Part shown: in pieces, positions 42,701 through 54,777 of the stretch
How the letters are laid out: each line of letters begins with the position of its first letter
How positions within the stretch are numbered: position 1 is the first letter of the stretch
Assembly (NCBI GenBank): GCA_905331475.1
Contig: CAJNYU010001305.1
Coordinates: 248,001-312,000 of the forward strand
Reading direction: 5' to 3'
Length of the DNA: 64,000 nt
Source of the DNA: Rotaria socialis
Lineage: Eukaryota > Rotifera > Eurotatoria > Philodinida > Philodinidae
Program-made: the position numbers and the translations under genes
Notes under the pieces: model-generated
What the model was told of the DNA's origin: nothing
What the model saw: only the letters and a program-made list of their open reading frames with translations
Databases searched by the model: none

Positions 42701-45700
42701 TAAATAATATTATGGACGACTTTGGAACATCAGTTTTGAGTATTGTCATTATTGATTGTAATGTTCGTTGAGTAAGTAAATTTTTTTCTGTTCCAGGTGT
42801 ACGAGCAAGTAATAAGCGTCGTTGTAGAAAACCTCGAGCAACCTTTTGTATATTAACAATGGACTCGACTTCAGCTACCGTTATGTCACGATTGAGCCAA
42901 TCAGGTAATGCTTCTTCTAAAATTTCAAAATAAAAAATATGTTTCTAGTGAAACATATACTACAAACGTATGTCAGGTCTTTTTCTTTTTAATATTAATT
43001 AATTATCAAACTCAAATTTTATTTTATATTTTGAATAAAAACTCAAGTTATCTATTAAATACATTTCGCATTAACACTATTATAGAAGGTTTGCTGGCAG
43101 AAGTTTTCTAAGAAATTTAATATAGTAGGTTTTGTATTATTCACAATACTATGGGAATATTGGTCATCGAGATTATCATAGATTAATTTTTATTGAGTCT
43201 ACTGAGACTTGAAAATTGGGATGTTTCCGTGTGGAATCTGGTAACTACAGAACTTCAGCGACTATTCAATCCATTATTTAGATTTAAATTTTATGATTGA
43301 TATGGACAAATACTTTTGTATTGTATTGTTAACTGCTATTGTATAGATTAGTGAGCGAAAAGTTTACCTTGTAGTTCTGCTGTAGACAATGAAGCATTTA
43401 ATTGTGATTGTTGTTTACTGGCAGCTTTATCATCAACATTTTTATCTTTTCCTCCAGCACCTTTTTTACCAGCGGTAGCGGTTGCTGTTGTTGCAGCTGC
43501 AGTTCCACCTCCACCTGGCGCATTACCAGCTCGAGCTGAATTACGACTTGCACCTGAAGTACCTCAAAAAAATATGAATATAACAGCGATAAAAAATGAA
43601 AATGAATGATTTACTGGGCCGTCTTGCATCATACACGCCCATAATATCAGGCGTTGACAGATCATTTGTAAAACATCTCCAAGCAAATTGAGCATCCGCA
43701 TTGAGTGGTTGTCCAGATCCATTGCATATTGTACGTAGAGTGGAGTAAAGCGCTTGATTAAATCCATTCCAACATGTTAGAAGTGTGAGATTCGCTAAGG
43801 GCGATGCATATTCACAATAAAGACGAAATAATTCAGTGAGTTTTATATCCTGTTGATCCATATTATTAAAATTTTGTACACCATCATCAAGTGCAAGAAA
43901 TAATTCCTCAGCTCTTGCTGTAAATTCAGCGTCTTCCTTTAAAATAAATATAAAAATAATATCTTATTGAAAACATTGAGAACTTACTGGTACTGAAACA
44001 ATTTTCGATAATAATTGATCTTCATCACCAAATGTAAAATCATTGGTATCAGACATGATTTGAAGATGAGAAGCTAGTGGACATACAACGATAAATTTTA
44101 ATACATGTCGTCTAAATTATTTTCAATTATAGATTAAAAAAAATTAAAAAAAAAACAAATTTACCCTGGTGGTAGTGTAAGCAAAGCAGCTTTAGTAGTT
44201 GTAGTATGAAGACGAAGAATAGGCTGGCCCATTGAAAGTGATTTCCAAGAATAGACTTCGGCAATGAGTGAACTTGGTTGTAGAATTACTTCCTTTTGTG
44301 CCACTATTAATAAACAGATTAACAAAAAACATAAATTTTACTTCTCTTCATTTAAATAATATTCTTTACTTTCAGCAACACTTCCATCGTGCAGACTGAT
44401 ATGTGGCGCAGGTGTTTGTGGAAGTGTTTCAATAGTACTTGTTCGTCGTCTACTTCCTATACCTCTTGCTGGGCTAACTTCTGCAGATGCTTTATCGGCT
44501 GATATACCTGTACCTCGGCCAGCTTTCTCGATTGTTGTTGGCATTGCTAAACCAGACGGACTTGTACCTTCATTTGAACCCGTATCAATCCATCGCGATA
44601 GAGATGTTAAGCTAACAATTAATTCAATATTTTTATCTAATCTATCTCGTGGGCTGTCAACAAATAAATATAATGGTGATTTGTCATCTTGTAAAATCTA
44701 TTATACAATTAAATGAAATGTTGATCAACGTGATAGATAGTAACACTTACTGGTAGTTGTTGAGATGCCGGTGGATTCACCTCCTTTTTCTTTTCTTTTG
44801 TTGCGGAAGCAACGATTGGCTAAAAATAAATAAACATAGTTGTCAATTTAGAAACAAAAATGACACATGTAGGTATAGAGGTAAGTCATGATTTAACTCA
44901 AGTATGTTCAATGGGGTAGTAGAAAATATATTCTCTATTGGTAATTAATAGTTAGATTGAAAGGGTTCTAGTTATGGAGATTAGTTATTTGTTACCTGGT
45001 AACATTATGCAGTATCAAATCTTAATAAAATAAAACTTATTAAATAGTTTTCTTTCGATTTGATATTTTTTTAACAAGCAAGAAGTCCTCACAACTGTTG
45101 TTGATTTTAAAAAAAGACCATATTAATATTGAAGAAAATCTATCTTCAGAAAGATGATAGAAATCGTAGAGATCTAGACTAGAAATGACACCAGAAGTTT
45201 CAATTGTCTACGAAGGTGGAGATGTCAAGAATGAATCCATGTAAAACTTTCTATAAGATCACTACTAGCATGAATATTGAAAGTTTTTTCAAAAGACTAA
45301 GCTCTCAACTTTCTTTCTCCTGAGAAAGCAATTATTATTATAGAAATCAACAAGACTAATCTTTTCTATCTAATTCTCAATTTTAGTTCGAGAAAGGATT
45401 TTGTAAACGATGGCTACGAGTAATGGTAACAACAGAACAACGGTCGATACCGACTAGTTAAGTAGATCAAAAGATTAAAAGTAAATATGAAGTTCTTTTT
45501 TTAGGATCACTCAATAAATAACTAGTTCATTCAACAAATCATTAATGCTTAAAAAACAATAAGTATGATGTGTAACTGAATGAATTCGAATATAAATATC
45601 AGAATTAGTGTGAAAGTCAGATAAACTAATATTTCTACAGAACATTAAAAATGTGAGAATGATTGTGAAATTGAGATGTTTTTCAGTATAGATGTCATTC

Positions 45701-48700
45701 CTCATGGGGATATTATTCATATCTACAATTGTGTTTATGTGCTTATTCTGTTAATATTAAACATCCTTCTATTCATAATACTTTGTAATAAGATATTTAT
45801 TCTTTGTGTTTATTGTTACCATTATAATCGTTCCGGTGGTTAAAATTCTGTCTACATAGTTACACTTCTTAAATGAATATCCTTATTTGATAAGTACCAA
45901 AACATTCCAACTTGTATTTTTATTGAGAAAACTGTGCTTAGATGCCATTTCAACACGTGTAAAAAAAAGCTTTTTTTTCTATCAAAACGTAAATTTGGTG
46001 AAACGGTGACATCCTCTCATAGAATTAGAACTTTGTTTTTAGCATTGACAGAACTTAGTTGTTTTTTCAAATAGTTAGATTGACAAAGAGCTATATATAT
46101 AAGTAAATGCACATATGTATGTGTATACGTATATACAAGCGATAAGCATATAAATATTTCTTTTGTATAACTCCAATATGAAAATTACCTGTTGGGATGA
46201 AACAAACTAAAATAATATATGCATAGATTATTTTCTAATTTTTTTCAAATGATAAATAGCAAAGAATTTTAATGATAATTTATATTACCTTAACTTCGGT
46301 ATTCTTATGTATATATTGATAACCACGAGGATTATGATAAACAACAATCGACGTAAAACATGAACAGAAATCATCGAAATCCATCCATATTTTTGGTGTT
46401 ACATAAGATTTCTTCATTGGTTGAATTATATTTGGAATCGAATTAATTTCATTTGTTTTCGATTGAGAATCTTGATGTTCTGTATTATTTCCAGTTGCAT
46501 GAATATCCATTGGCGTTAAATTTTGTTCACTTTCACCTACTAAAGAATTGTAAAATCAATTATTCTATTTAGAAAATAAACAAATGTTAACCTTTGCTTT
46601 TAACAGAAACAGCATCTGATGGTGCTTTTGTGCCAGCTATATCCAATTTACTACCAGCTAATTTTCTATTTCCCTATGATAATTATTATAAGTTTATATT
46701 TATTTCAGTATTGAAATTAACAAACACAAATTTAATATACTTTGCTTTTATCATCTGATTTTTCACGTTTTAGTCTACTTGCTGTACCAGCACGTCCATA
46801 TTCATCGAGTGCGTCTGGTGTTGCAATAGAATTTAGCTAAAACACGATAAGCGTGACATTTGTACTGAACAAAATACAACAATTAAAATCAAACCTCTTT
46901 ATTAGGTGATGCTGCTTCATGTTTTTTAAGTAAATTCGGAGTTGCATCACCTTGAACATGTTCAATATCTATTTCAGGCTTTGATTCACCATTTTCAATA
47001 TCTCCTTCTTCGTCTACTTCGATTATTTCAGGTACATCAGCTGCTGTTGAATGTGTTGCTGAATGGCTTAAACGCGATGCTCCACCGTGAGCCGGTGTAT
47101 TGACATTCCTATAGATAGAATACATTCGTTTATAAAAATATTATTCAAACGTCTAAATAATACAAAAGATAGTATAAACATAAAATAAAAATGAAATCTA
47201 AGCACAGAAAAGCATTGAAGGCGAATCAAAGCAAATAACTACAGAGTATAAACAAATTTGGGCTAAATTATTAAAATTCCTACGTGAAACAACTATCAAT
47301 CGGATGCAGTCGGATCGTTGGTTTTCTGTATTAGTTGTGAAATATGAAATGAAATGGTGAAACAAAATAAATAAAATAATCTACGTACATATTGAGAGCA
47401 CTGGCACTTGGGTAGTTAATATAAGGAGAAGCTATTTCAATCCAACGATCAGGTTTCGGCTCTTGTGGTACTAAAAAATAGAAATCAATGTTGAATGAAA
47501 TATTATTTCTATTGACGTAGTATACTTACCAACCGGTTCGGCATGTGGTAATAGTTTTGGTTTTTTTGGTCGAATACGTTTCCATGCAGGTACATATTCA
47601 GGCGTTGGCGGTGGTTCTAATGGCAGATCTCGAATAGATGTAAGCAACATTGACGTTGAAAATGTATCATTTAAATTATAGCGTCTTAATCGTTCACTTC
47701 TATCTGCTGTTTCACCGTAAGAACTCATGCGTGTTCGTTGTAAATGAGGTATAGTAGCAAATACAATTATTTTCGGTGCTTCAGGTATTGTTTGATCGTC
47801 ACCAAGAGCTCCTGAATCTTCTAGTGTTCCTCCTCTGGCGACTCCACCTTGTTTTTTAACATCTTTACCTGTAACAACATTTTGGCCACCACCTAAATGA
47901 ATGCTTTTCTATCTAATCAATGGATTGTTTTAATTATAACCTGCTCGCGTTTCTTTTCCCGTTGCTGATTTTGTACCCGAATCTTTAGGTACTGCTAAAC
48001 TGGATGGTGCTCCTCCTTTTCTTGCACTTTTATCATCAGATTTTTTAGTCATCGTTTCTGTTACAGTATCATCTTGATGACCCGATGGATCCTTTACGAT
48101 ATAAAACGAGATCAACAAAAAATTAGTTATAAAAATCCAATGAAACAAAAGATTTACAGTAATTGATGTTGATTCTTCATGTGAATCACCTTTTGTGTCA
48201 GGCCATTTAAATAATGGTACAGGACCAAATGTTGGCAATGGACTTGGTGATTGTTGTTCCGTTTTATTTGTTCCGCCATCATTTTCAATTACAAGTCTAT
48301 TGGAACGATCATAACGCAAGAATTCCCATACTTTTGTAGCATGAGTATATCTAAAACAAAATAGTTATTATCTAAATGTTTTTCTTCATCACAGATTTAC
48401 TTGAGTGGAATCGGCTCTGGTAGCCAACTAGTAAGTGCATGAATAATACTTGTTTCATTGTATTCATTATATGCATTTGACGAACGGAAACTATGATTTC
48501 CATAAAAAAAGGGGCATCAACAGAAAAACATTAACTATCAAAAAAAAAGTATTTATTACTCGAGCGCAATGATTTTTAATAAAGCTTTGGTCAAAATCAT
48601 AGGCCAAAGTTCATATGGCAATGCTGTTTGTGGTAGAAGACATCGATTTTTAGAATCAAATGGAATCATATCATCTACAACAAGTTTTCGCCAAGTACCC

Positions 48701-49691
48701 TATTAATTGAAAGAATAACATAACATTTTCTTTTTTCCTCACAAATTGTTTCGATTTCTAAGATACAAACCAAAAAGAAGAGTCGAACGACATATTTTCC
48801 AGCAGGATTGTATGGTGAGATAAAAGGTTGTCTCGAGACTTTATTCAATGCATATATGTGTTCCTAAAACATTTAGAAGATATGAATATATTGAGAATAC
48901 ATAGAAAAATAATCAAACCCAAGGACGCCATGTTCGTCCATTGAGAACGGCTAGATTGGATTCTGTCATATATTCAGATGATGCACTAGAATTTTTTCGA
49001 TCCTGTCGACAAATATCCCACAATGCTGTAATTTGACCAATAATGTTGCGCATTGTCTTCATTGAAATTAAAGAAACAAAGTTATTATGAAAAGAAACAC
49101 TGGCAACCCAATGATCTTACTTCACTGTAATGTAAATGTTCATTTGATGTGACTAAATCAAAATTTTGCATGCCAAGATCAGGATCAACAATTACTGGTA
49201 GCTATTAGATTGCTCATAACTATTGATCTGTTTTAAATACAGTATTTTCTCTTACTTTATCTGGTGGCAAAAAATCAACTGGTCTTTTCCATTGGTCAAC
49301 TTTAAGTGTTGGTGGAAGCTCAACTTTGCCTTCAGGGTCTTCAAAACCATGTGTACCCTAATTAAACGAAGTGAAATTTTATCGGGTATTTTGTTTGAAT
49401 CTTATTTTCTTACGGCCGAACTAGCTGATTTGATATCAATACGAGCTTTACCCGCACCAGCTTCTTTCTTTTTTCCACTTCCAATATCCCATGATTCAGC
49501 ATTGACATCAGTCTCATTCCATTCTGGCCATAATGGTGCTAAACGAGATTTTCGATTTTCTATTGATCTAAAAAATAAAACGCATGCAGAAATTATAAAA
49601 TAAGACTTTAATTATTAAACCTGGATGCTTGATCACCACGTTGATGAGCTACACCTGCACCGACTGTTTTTGATGCTACTGCAGTGCTCAT
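39705..49691 (-). CDS. ADGB: Androglobin (calpain-like / permuted globin protein), more than 20 exons
   Basis: The N-terminus MSTAVASKTVGAG leads to LAPLWPEWNETDVNAESWD, GFEDPEGKVELPPTLKVDQW and KRPVDFLPPDK. The calpain-like domain follows: NFDLVTSNEHLHYSE, RPWEHIYALNKVSR, GKYVVRLFFWGTWRKLVVDD, ELWPMILTKALLKI and SIIHALTSWLPEP. The middle has KIWMDFDDFCSCFTSIVVYH and YSWKSLSMGQPILRLHTTTT. The permuted globin segment (AWRCF region) is interrupted by an IQ motif SIVNIQKVARGFLQRR at about 42.83-42.87 kb. The C-terminal part contains NSWFTVFR, FTKNKFGYTF, VEGKGSVVLPAFLFM and KKAWETVEAGRAQKS, and a coiled-coil tail. Order and wording match animal androglobin throughout. Ala/Gly/Thr-rich inserts interrupt it. 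Androglobin is tied to motile cilia and sperm flagella. One intron is long (44820-46288). Confidence 0.95.
44820..46288 (-). other. Long intron of androglobin (1469 bp)
   Basis: Joins ...NTEVK (donor GTAATA) to PIVASATKEKKKE (acceptor TTTATTTTTAG). AT-rich; no nested gene recognised. It stands out from the ~50-90-bp introns in the rest of the gene. Confidence 0.7.
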
Positions 49692-52524
49692 TTATTATCT
49701 TTTATCTTTTACTCAAACAGGGAATAGATCATTACTTTCGATAGATTCAATTTTCAGACTATTAAAACTTGTTTAATCGATAGTTTTAATAAAGTAACCA
49801 TTTGCGAAGAAAGTGGCAAGGCAAAATCCCCCAAAATCCATTCAATTTCACTTTTTTACATTCAACATAGATGACACTAGTTAACATTGTTTTATGAGAC
49901 ATGTAATATAATGCAGAGCATAGACATCAACTCTTAACGCATTTTGATGCAATGAAGAATTTTGAAAATGATCAGAAAAGAGACTGTTATGAAGAAGAAT
50001 TTGCCACTTTAAGATTTCATGTAGCATTCAAGAGAGCATCTCTATAGATTAAAATAGCAATTAGACATACTTATATGACGTGACGAGAACTGAATTGGGT
50101 CGTTCATTTCTTGAAAACAATTGAGATGTTCTACTTGCTTGTGAAATCGAAACTCGTTCAGTGCTATCGGCCCTAAATGCAGCCGTATAATGTATTAATT
50201 TTGTTACTATTGAATAACGTCTAGTTTGATCGTCACATTCCATGAATTTACATTGTTTGCAAGTCAACTGAAGTACGTTGTTCTCTATTGTAAAGTGATT
50301 TTTCAATTGAGGTTGAAAGAAAGAAAAAAATGAAACTTGAGTAATGAAGCTTATTATTTATAATAACAATAAAGACTATAATAGTCAATGCTAAGTTGCA
50401 GAATATAGAAGACTTTTTTTTATTGTAAACATGCAAGCATTCCGTATAATTTGTATTCTATTCATAAAGCGAACTGATGATTGGTTCGTGCGACTAAGTT
50501 TAGTTATTGTTGTAATGTTACATCATTAGTTCTTCTATCGGCAATAATAAACTTTTGTTATGCAAAGAACGAATGATGTATGACCAACGTTGAATCAAAT
50601 ATTTTATGGAGAGTTATTTATATTTATAGATGATCATACAGAAATAATTGAACATTTATCGATCAGCTTGTTTTCTAGATACGATACGGTATGCATTTTT
50701 GTTACATGTAACTTATCGTTGTTGAAGATCGAGTATTTTAAGAATCGATTTCTGGCACGTAATCGATCATATGATATTTAATTGTGAAAGTATTCTAGTC
50801 AAATTTGTATAATATAAAAACTTAAGCTTCATTTTAAACTATCACAAATCTTTTTTCCCTAATCTATCTGCAACTAAATAACAAGAATGAACTACTACTA
50901 TGTAGCTATCAATTTTTATACGATTCGTTGATATTCATAAAATTAGATCTGAAGTATTAAAGTTGAATTTATCGCAAATATGCATTTAATTATATTCAAT
51001 CATGAAATTACTTCATTTTAATGACATGGAAAATTTTCTTAAGAAATCTATGGTTGTTCAAGTAAAACTTTGAATTCTTCTAAGGAATAGTATACAAAGT
51101 CAAATAGAAAATATTTTATTTTATGTTTTCTAATGTATTACTATAAATTATTTTTCTCCACTATGTATGATTTAGATATAATTATCAAGGGCATTAGTAA
51201 GTGGATATCAATATTATTTGATATAAAATTGTCTATAAATCTTAGTAGATTAAATTTCTGCAACTATTAGCTCCATAAAGTAAAATAACAGCTAGTGAAA
51301 GATTATACAGTAGACAAATTGAGATTTGTATCTATTCAATAGTTTAAAGATTCCATGTAACGTGTACTTCGCGATGGTTCATCTATTGATTTCTATGACC
51401 TAGAATACTATAGATATATGCTTGACACACCTGTAGTAGTCTTATGTAATCTATAAAGCATATAGAATTTAAATTTAAATCGAGATAACTGTTAGAACAA
51501 TGTTTATTGTATTCTGACGATATGTATTGCACTAAAGATTCTGTAGTAACTTTGTATCATTTAGTTCTACGATACCAGTGCAAACTCATTTTTCATTTAT
51601 GTTCAAATACTTATGGCTGTTTTCGTTGTACCAAGTTTGAAGATAATCTTAAGACAAATTCATCAATACCATATCGTGATCGATTAGGTGATTATGAATT
51701 CAACTCACTAGATTAGTCAGCTCATTCGTTTTTGCATGTGTTTGACACTTACGAATAAAGCAATGCAGTACAATAATAAAGACAGTATACGTATCAAGTA
51801 AATGTCTATGATTATCTGCATGTAGATATGTTGGATATAACTCACGCTAACAATATTAAAGATAACACAGTTCACTAGTAGTAACACTGCTAGCTTTGCG
51901 TGCACTAATAACGATCAAGGTTTTATTTATATCTCATTAGACCAAGTTATAATTGGTAGATTACTCTACTTCAAATTACACTTGTTATGGGAATTTTTGC
52001 AGTTTGAGAAATCTTGCAACCATACAAAAAAGATTTCTCTGTACATAAATTCTCTGATGACAAAAGAATATTATGATTAGATTTTGTGAAGATAGATTAG
52101 AAAATTGTTCTAAAACTAAAATTTGTCTTTGCACACAAAAATGTTTGAGGAAATTCTACAAAAATTAATTTCTCAGGTTTTTCTTGTGTGGAAAACCAGT
52201 TAGCATGATTTAAAAGGCTTATGGAGTTTCTATATCGCCACTTTCATTTCTCGTTTCCATTTTAAGAGAAGATTTACGTTATATTTCTTTTTATTTGCAT
52301 GTGTGCCAGACCAACTACGTATCTATTCCTACGAGACATACTTGTAAGATAATTCAAACACCACTTGCTTTGTTAATTAGTTAGCATATAAACAGACTAT
52401 GAACGTAGCGTTGCAATAGTAATAGAAGTTGGGGTTTGTATTTATCGACTGATTTTTACAAATGAAAGCAAAACACCTCATTAGATTAGTCAACAACTTG
52501 AGCTATTATTGGATCTACGTATAT
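49692..52524. other. Gene-poor region upstream of androglobin
   Basis: Should hold the androglobin promoter near 49.7 kb. Short ORFs at 50.1-50.4, 50.6 and 51.5-51.9 kb have no recognisable family or splice partners. Confidence 0.4.
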
Positions 52525-52932
52525 GTTACAGGGGAAATTGAAATTTTAATCTCTCCTAGGGCAAATTAAAATTTTGTTTTTTCCGGGTTCAATTTATGAG
52601 AAAAAGTAAAGATTCTGACGTCAAAACGTACTACATTCGACCCACATCAACATTGACATCTAATTATCAAGTTCCATCACATCAGTCTTTTCCAAATACC
52701 TGAATTCGCGCAAAAGACACTTATTTTATTTGTGGGTATGGATGTAGCGTGTACATGAGGGTGTGGGTGTAGGTGCGTGTATGGGTGCTAGTATTAGTGT
52801 GGATATGAATGCAGTACGTTTTGAAATCAAAACCTTTACTTTTTCTCATAAATTGAGCCCGGAAAAAAAACAAAATTTCAATTTCCCCAAGGGCTATTTT
52901 AAATAGCCCTACATTTCAATATCCCCTGTAAC
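52525..52932. mobile_element. TIR (MITE-like) element with long terminal inverted repeats, 408 bp
   Basis: Terminal inverted repeats start GTTACAGGGGA. The left arm spans 52525-52638 and the right arm 52807-52932; they match over more than 100 bp, including AAAAAGTAAAG and CAAAACGTACT. The right arm has an added palindrome (GGGCTATTTTAAATAGCCC) near its outer end. The element is flanked by ATAT on both sides (52521-52524 and 52933-52936), a possible target-site duplication. There is no coding capacity. The loop carries a G-rich hexameric array, listed separately. The whole fits a non-autonomous DNA transposon. Confidence 0.82.
52731..52812 (+). repeat. Degenerate hexamer array resembling TGTGGG
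   Basis: Reading in six-base steps gives TGTGGG, TATGGA, TGTAGC, GTGTAC, ATGAGG, then after one extra G TGTGGG, TGTAGG, TGCGTG, TATGGG, TGCTAG, TATTAG, TGTGGA and TATGAA. The period is clear by eye. TGTGGG is, to my knowledge, the telomeric repeat reported in a bdelloid rotifer. Its presence inside a TIR element may be coincidental. Confidence 0.5.
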
Positions 52933-54105
52933 ATATATATTATAATAACTAAGGTCGATCATTTCCTCGAGTTTGATAATTACTGAATTATATTCTTTAT
53001 TTTTGTCTCGAGTGATGTTATTCTAGCTCTTCATGTGAGTGTTATTGTTATGACGCATTTTTTTCTCGTGTAAAAAGGATTTTTTTATCTTCGATTAAAT
53101 AGTTGTAATTCATAGCATAGCTATGATGAATACTAATCATTTATTGCTCAGTCATATATATCATCGAAAAACTCGAATTTATCTTATTATTGATGGAAAG
53201 TACTTTGTTTTTTGTTGTTTTATCATAAGTTAATCAGGAATTTCTTCACATTGTTCTAGATAAAATTAATCGGAAACAAAGACCACAATGATTATTGTAG
53301 TTTTGTATGTAGCAAACATCATTAAAAATCTATTTGAAAAGAAAATAATTAAATGTCTTATTGTCTTGTACCTTGAGTTTATTCTATTTCTATAGAACGT
53401 TTCACTCATATTTATCGTATCATATTAAGAAATATTTGCACTAAAAATAGCTCTCTCAAAACTTATCAACGCATCGTCTATAAGGAAATTTTCGGATTAA
53501 GATTTTTATTTTACAGTAAAATATTAAATGTAAAATTTAATTGGTAATGTTCCATTTGCTGAAATCTATATTCAATGATACCATATTGGTATGTTTCTTG
53601 TCAATTCATCAAAATTTTATTCATCGTGAAGAATCATATTGAAACTGTTCTAGATGAAGCTTGTCTAATTATTTTTTCATTTAATTGTGATTTAATAATT
53701 TATATACATGCATTCATGACCAATTCTTTTTTGTTTTGTTTTGTTTTGACGTAAATGTCAATCAGTAACATGATAATTTATTGCAAATACTATATGGAAC
53801 TTTTTTTCTATTTTATAATTGTCAATTGATAAATATCATCCAGTGTTTGCCAATTCAATTGTTTTACATCTAGTACCCAGTGCTCATTCACGACGTCTTT
53901 GTTCAATTTTTCTATGCTAATAATAAAGCTTTCGTGACTAAGTATTTCATGTTTAAAACATCATAATTTTGATAACGTAAATGCTACTTTTTTCCCCAAA
54001 GCCCTTATGCATCTTGATTCATAACAATTACTTTTACATTTGTCACATTATATAGAGTATCTATACTCTTTCCAGTTACATGGCATCTAATCAATAATGG
54101 TACTG
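52933..54105. other. Intergenic, no gene seen
   Basis: AT-rich, including a TTTTG run near 53731-53748. No exon was recognised. Confidence 0.45.
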
Positions 54106-54350
54106 TACCCAGGTGAAACAATCGTATGCAGATCATATATGATCTTACAAGATCTTACAGATAATCGGATATCATCAGATTCTTACTGTATGATCTTTCA
54201 TAATCATACAAAAGTCATACCATAAGATTCCATATGATTCTTGCTGTAAGATGCTAGCATAAATCTTATGTGATTCTTACTGTAAGATTCTTTCAAAATC
54301 AGACGGTCGGTATCTTGTATGATCTGATAAGGTCGTATATGAGGATTCCA
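54106..54350 (+). repeat. GATCTTAC-rich repeat with TACCCAGGT terminus (left)
   Basis: Begins TACCCAGGTGAAACAATCG and continues with many diverged copies of GATCTTACAAGATC-, TAAGATTC- and CATACAA-type units. The same terminus and word content appear in reverse orientation at 57225-57449. It looks like the end of a transposable element or a copy of a MITE family. Confidence 0.65.
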
Positions 54351-54777
54351 GTTCCAGTGATACAAATAGTCTTTATGGTGATAATTTCTATTATTTTAAA
54401 AAGTATTTTTAGACACTAAAAATTGATCTAATTTAAAATATTATGCGTTCTTTGAGTAGAAATACATCTTTTACAGAGTTGTTTACTTGTCAAGATATCG
54501 CACCACTGTTCAGATAGATTTAACCAATCAAATTCGCTGCTGTGCTAAAAATACAGCCTCACGAAAGAAACAAATCCATCATAATGCGATGAATATTTTA
54601 ACTGAAATATTCTAGCATTTCAAGACAATATCAATAAGTGGTCATATTTTCATAAGCGATGATTTTTCACTTTCATGACACAAAATTAGAAGAATATCTT
54701 TATTTTTTCTCTTTAAGTCAATTTGAACAGAATTACTTGATAATGGAAAGAAGTTTCTATTTTAGATAACGAATACT

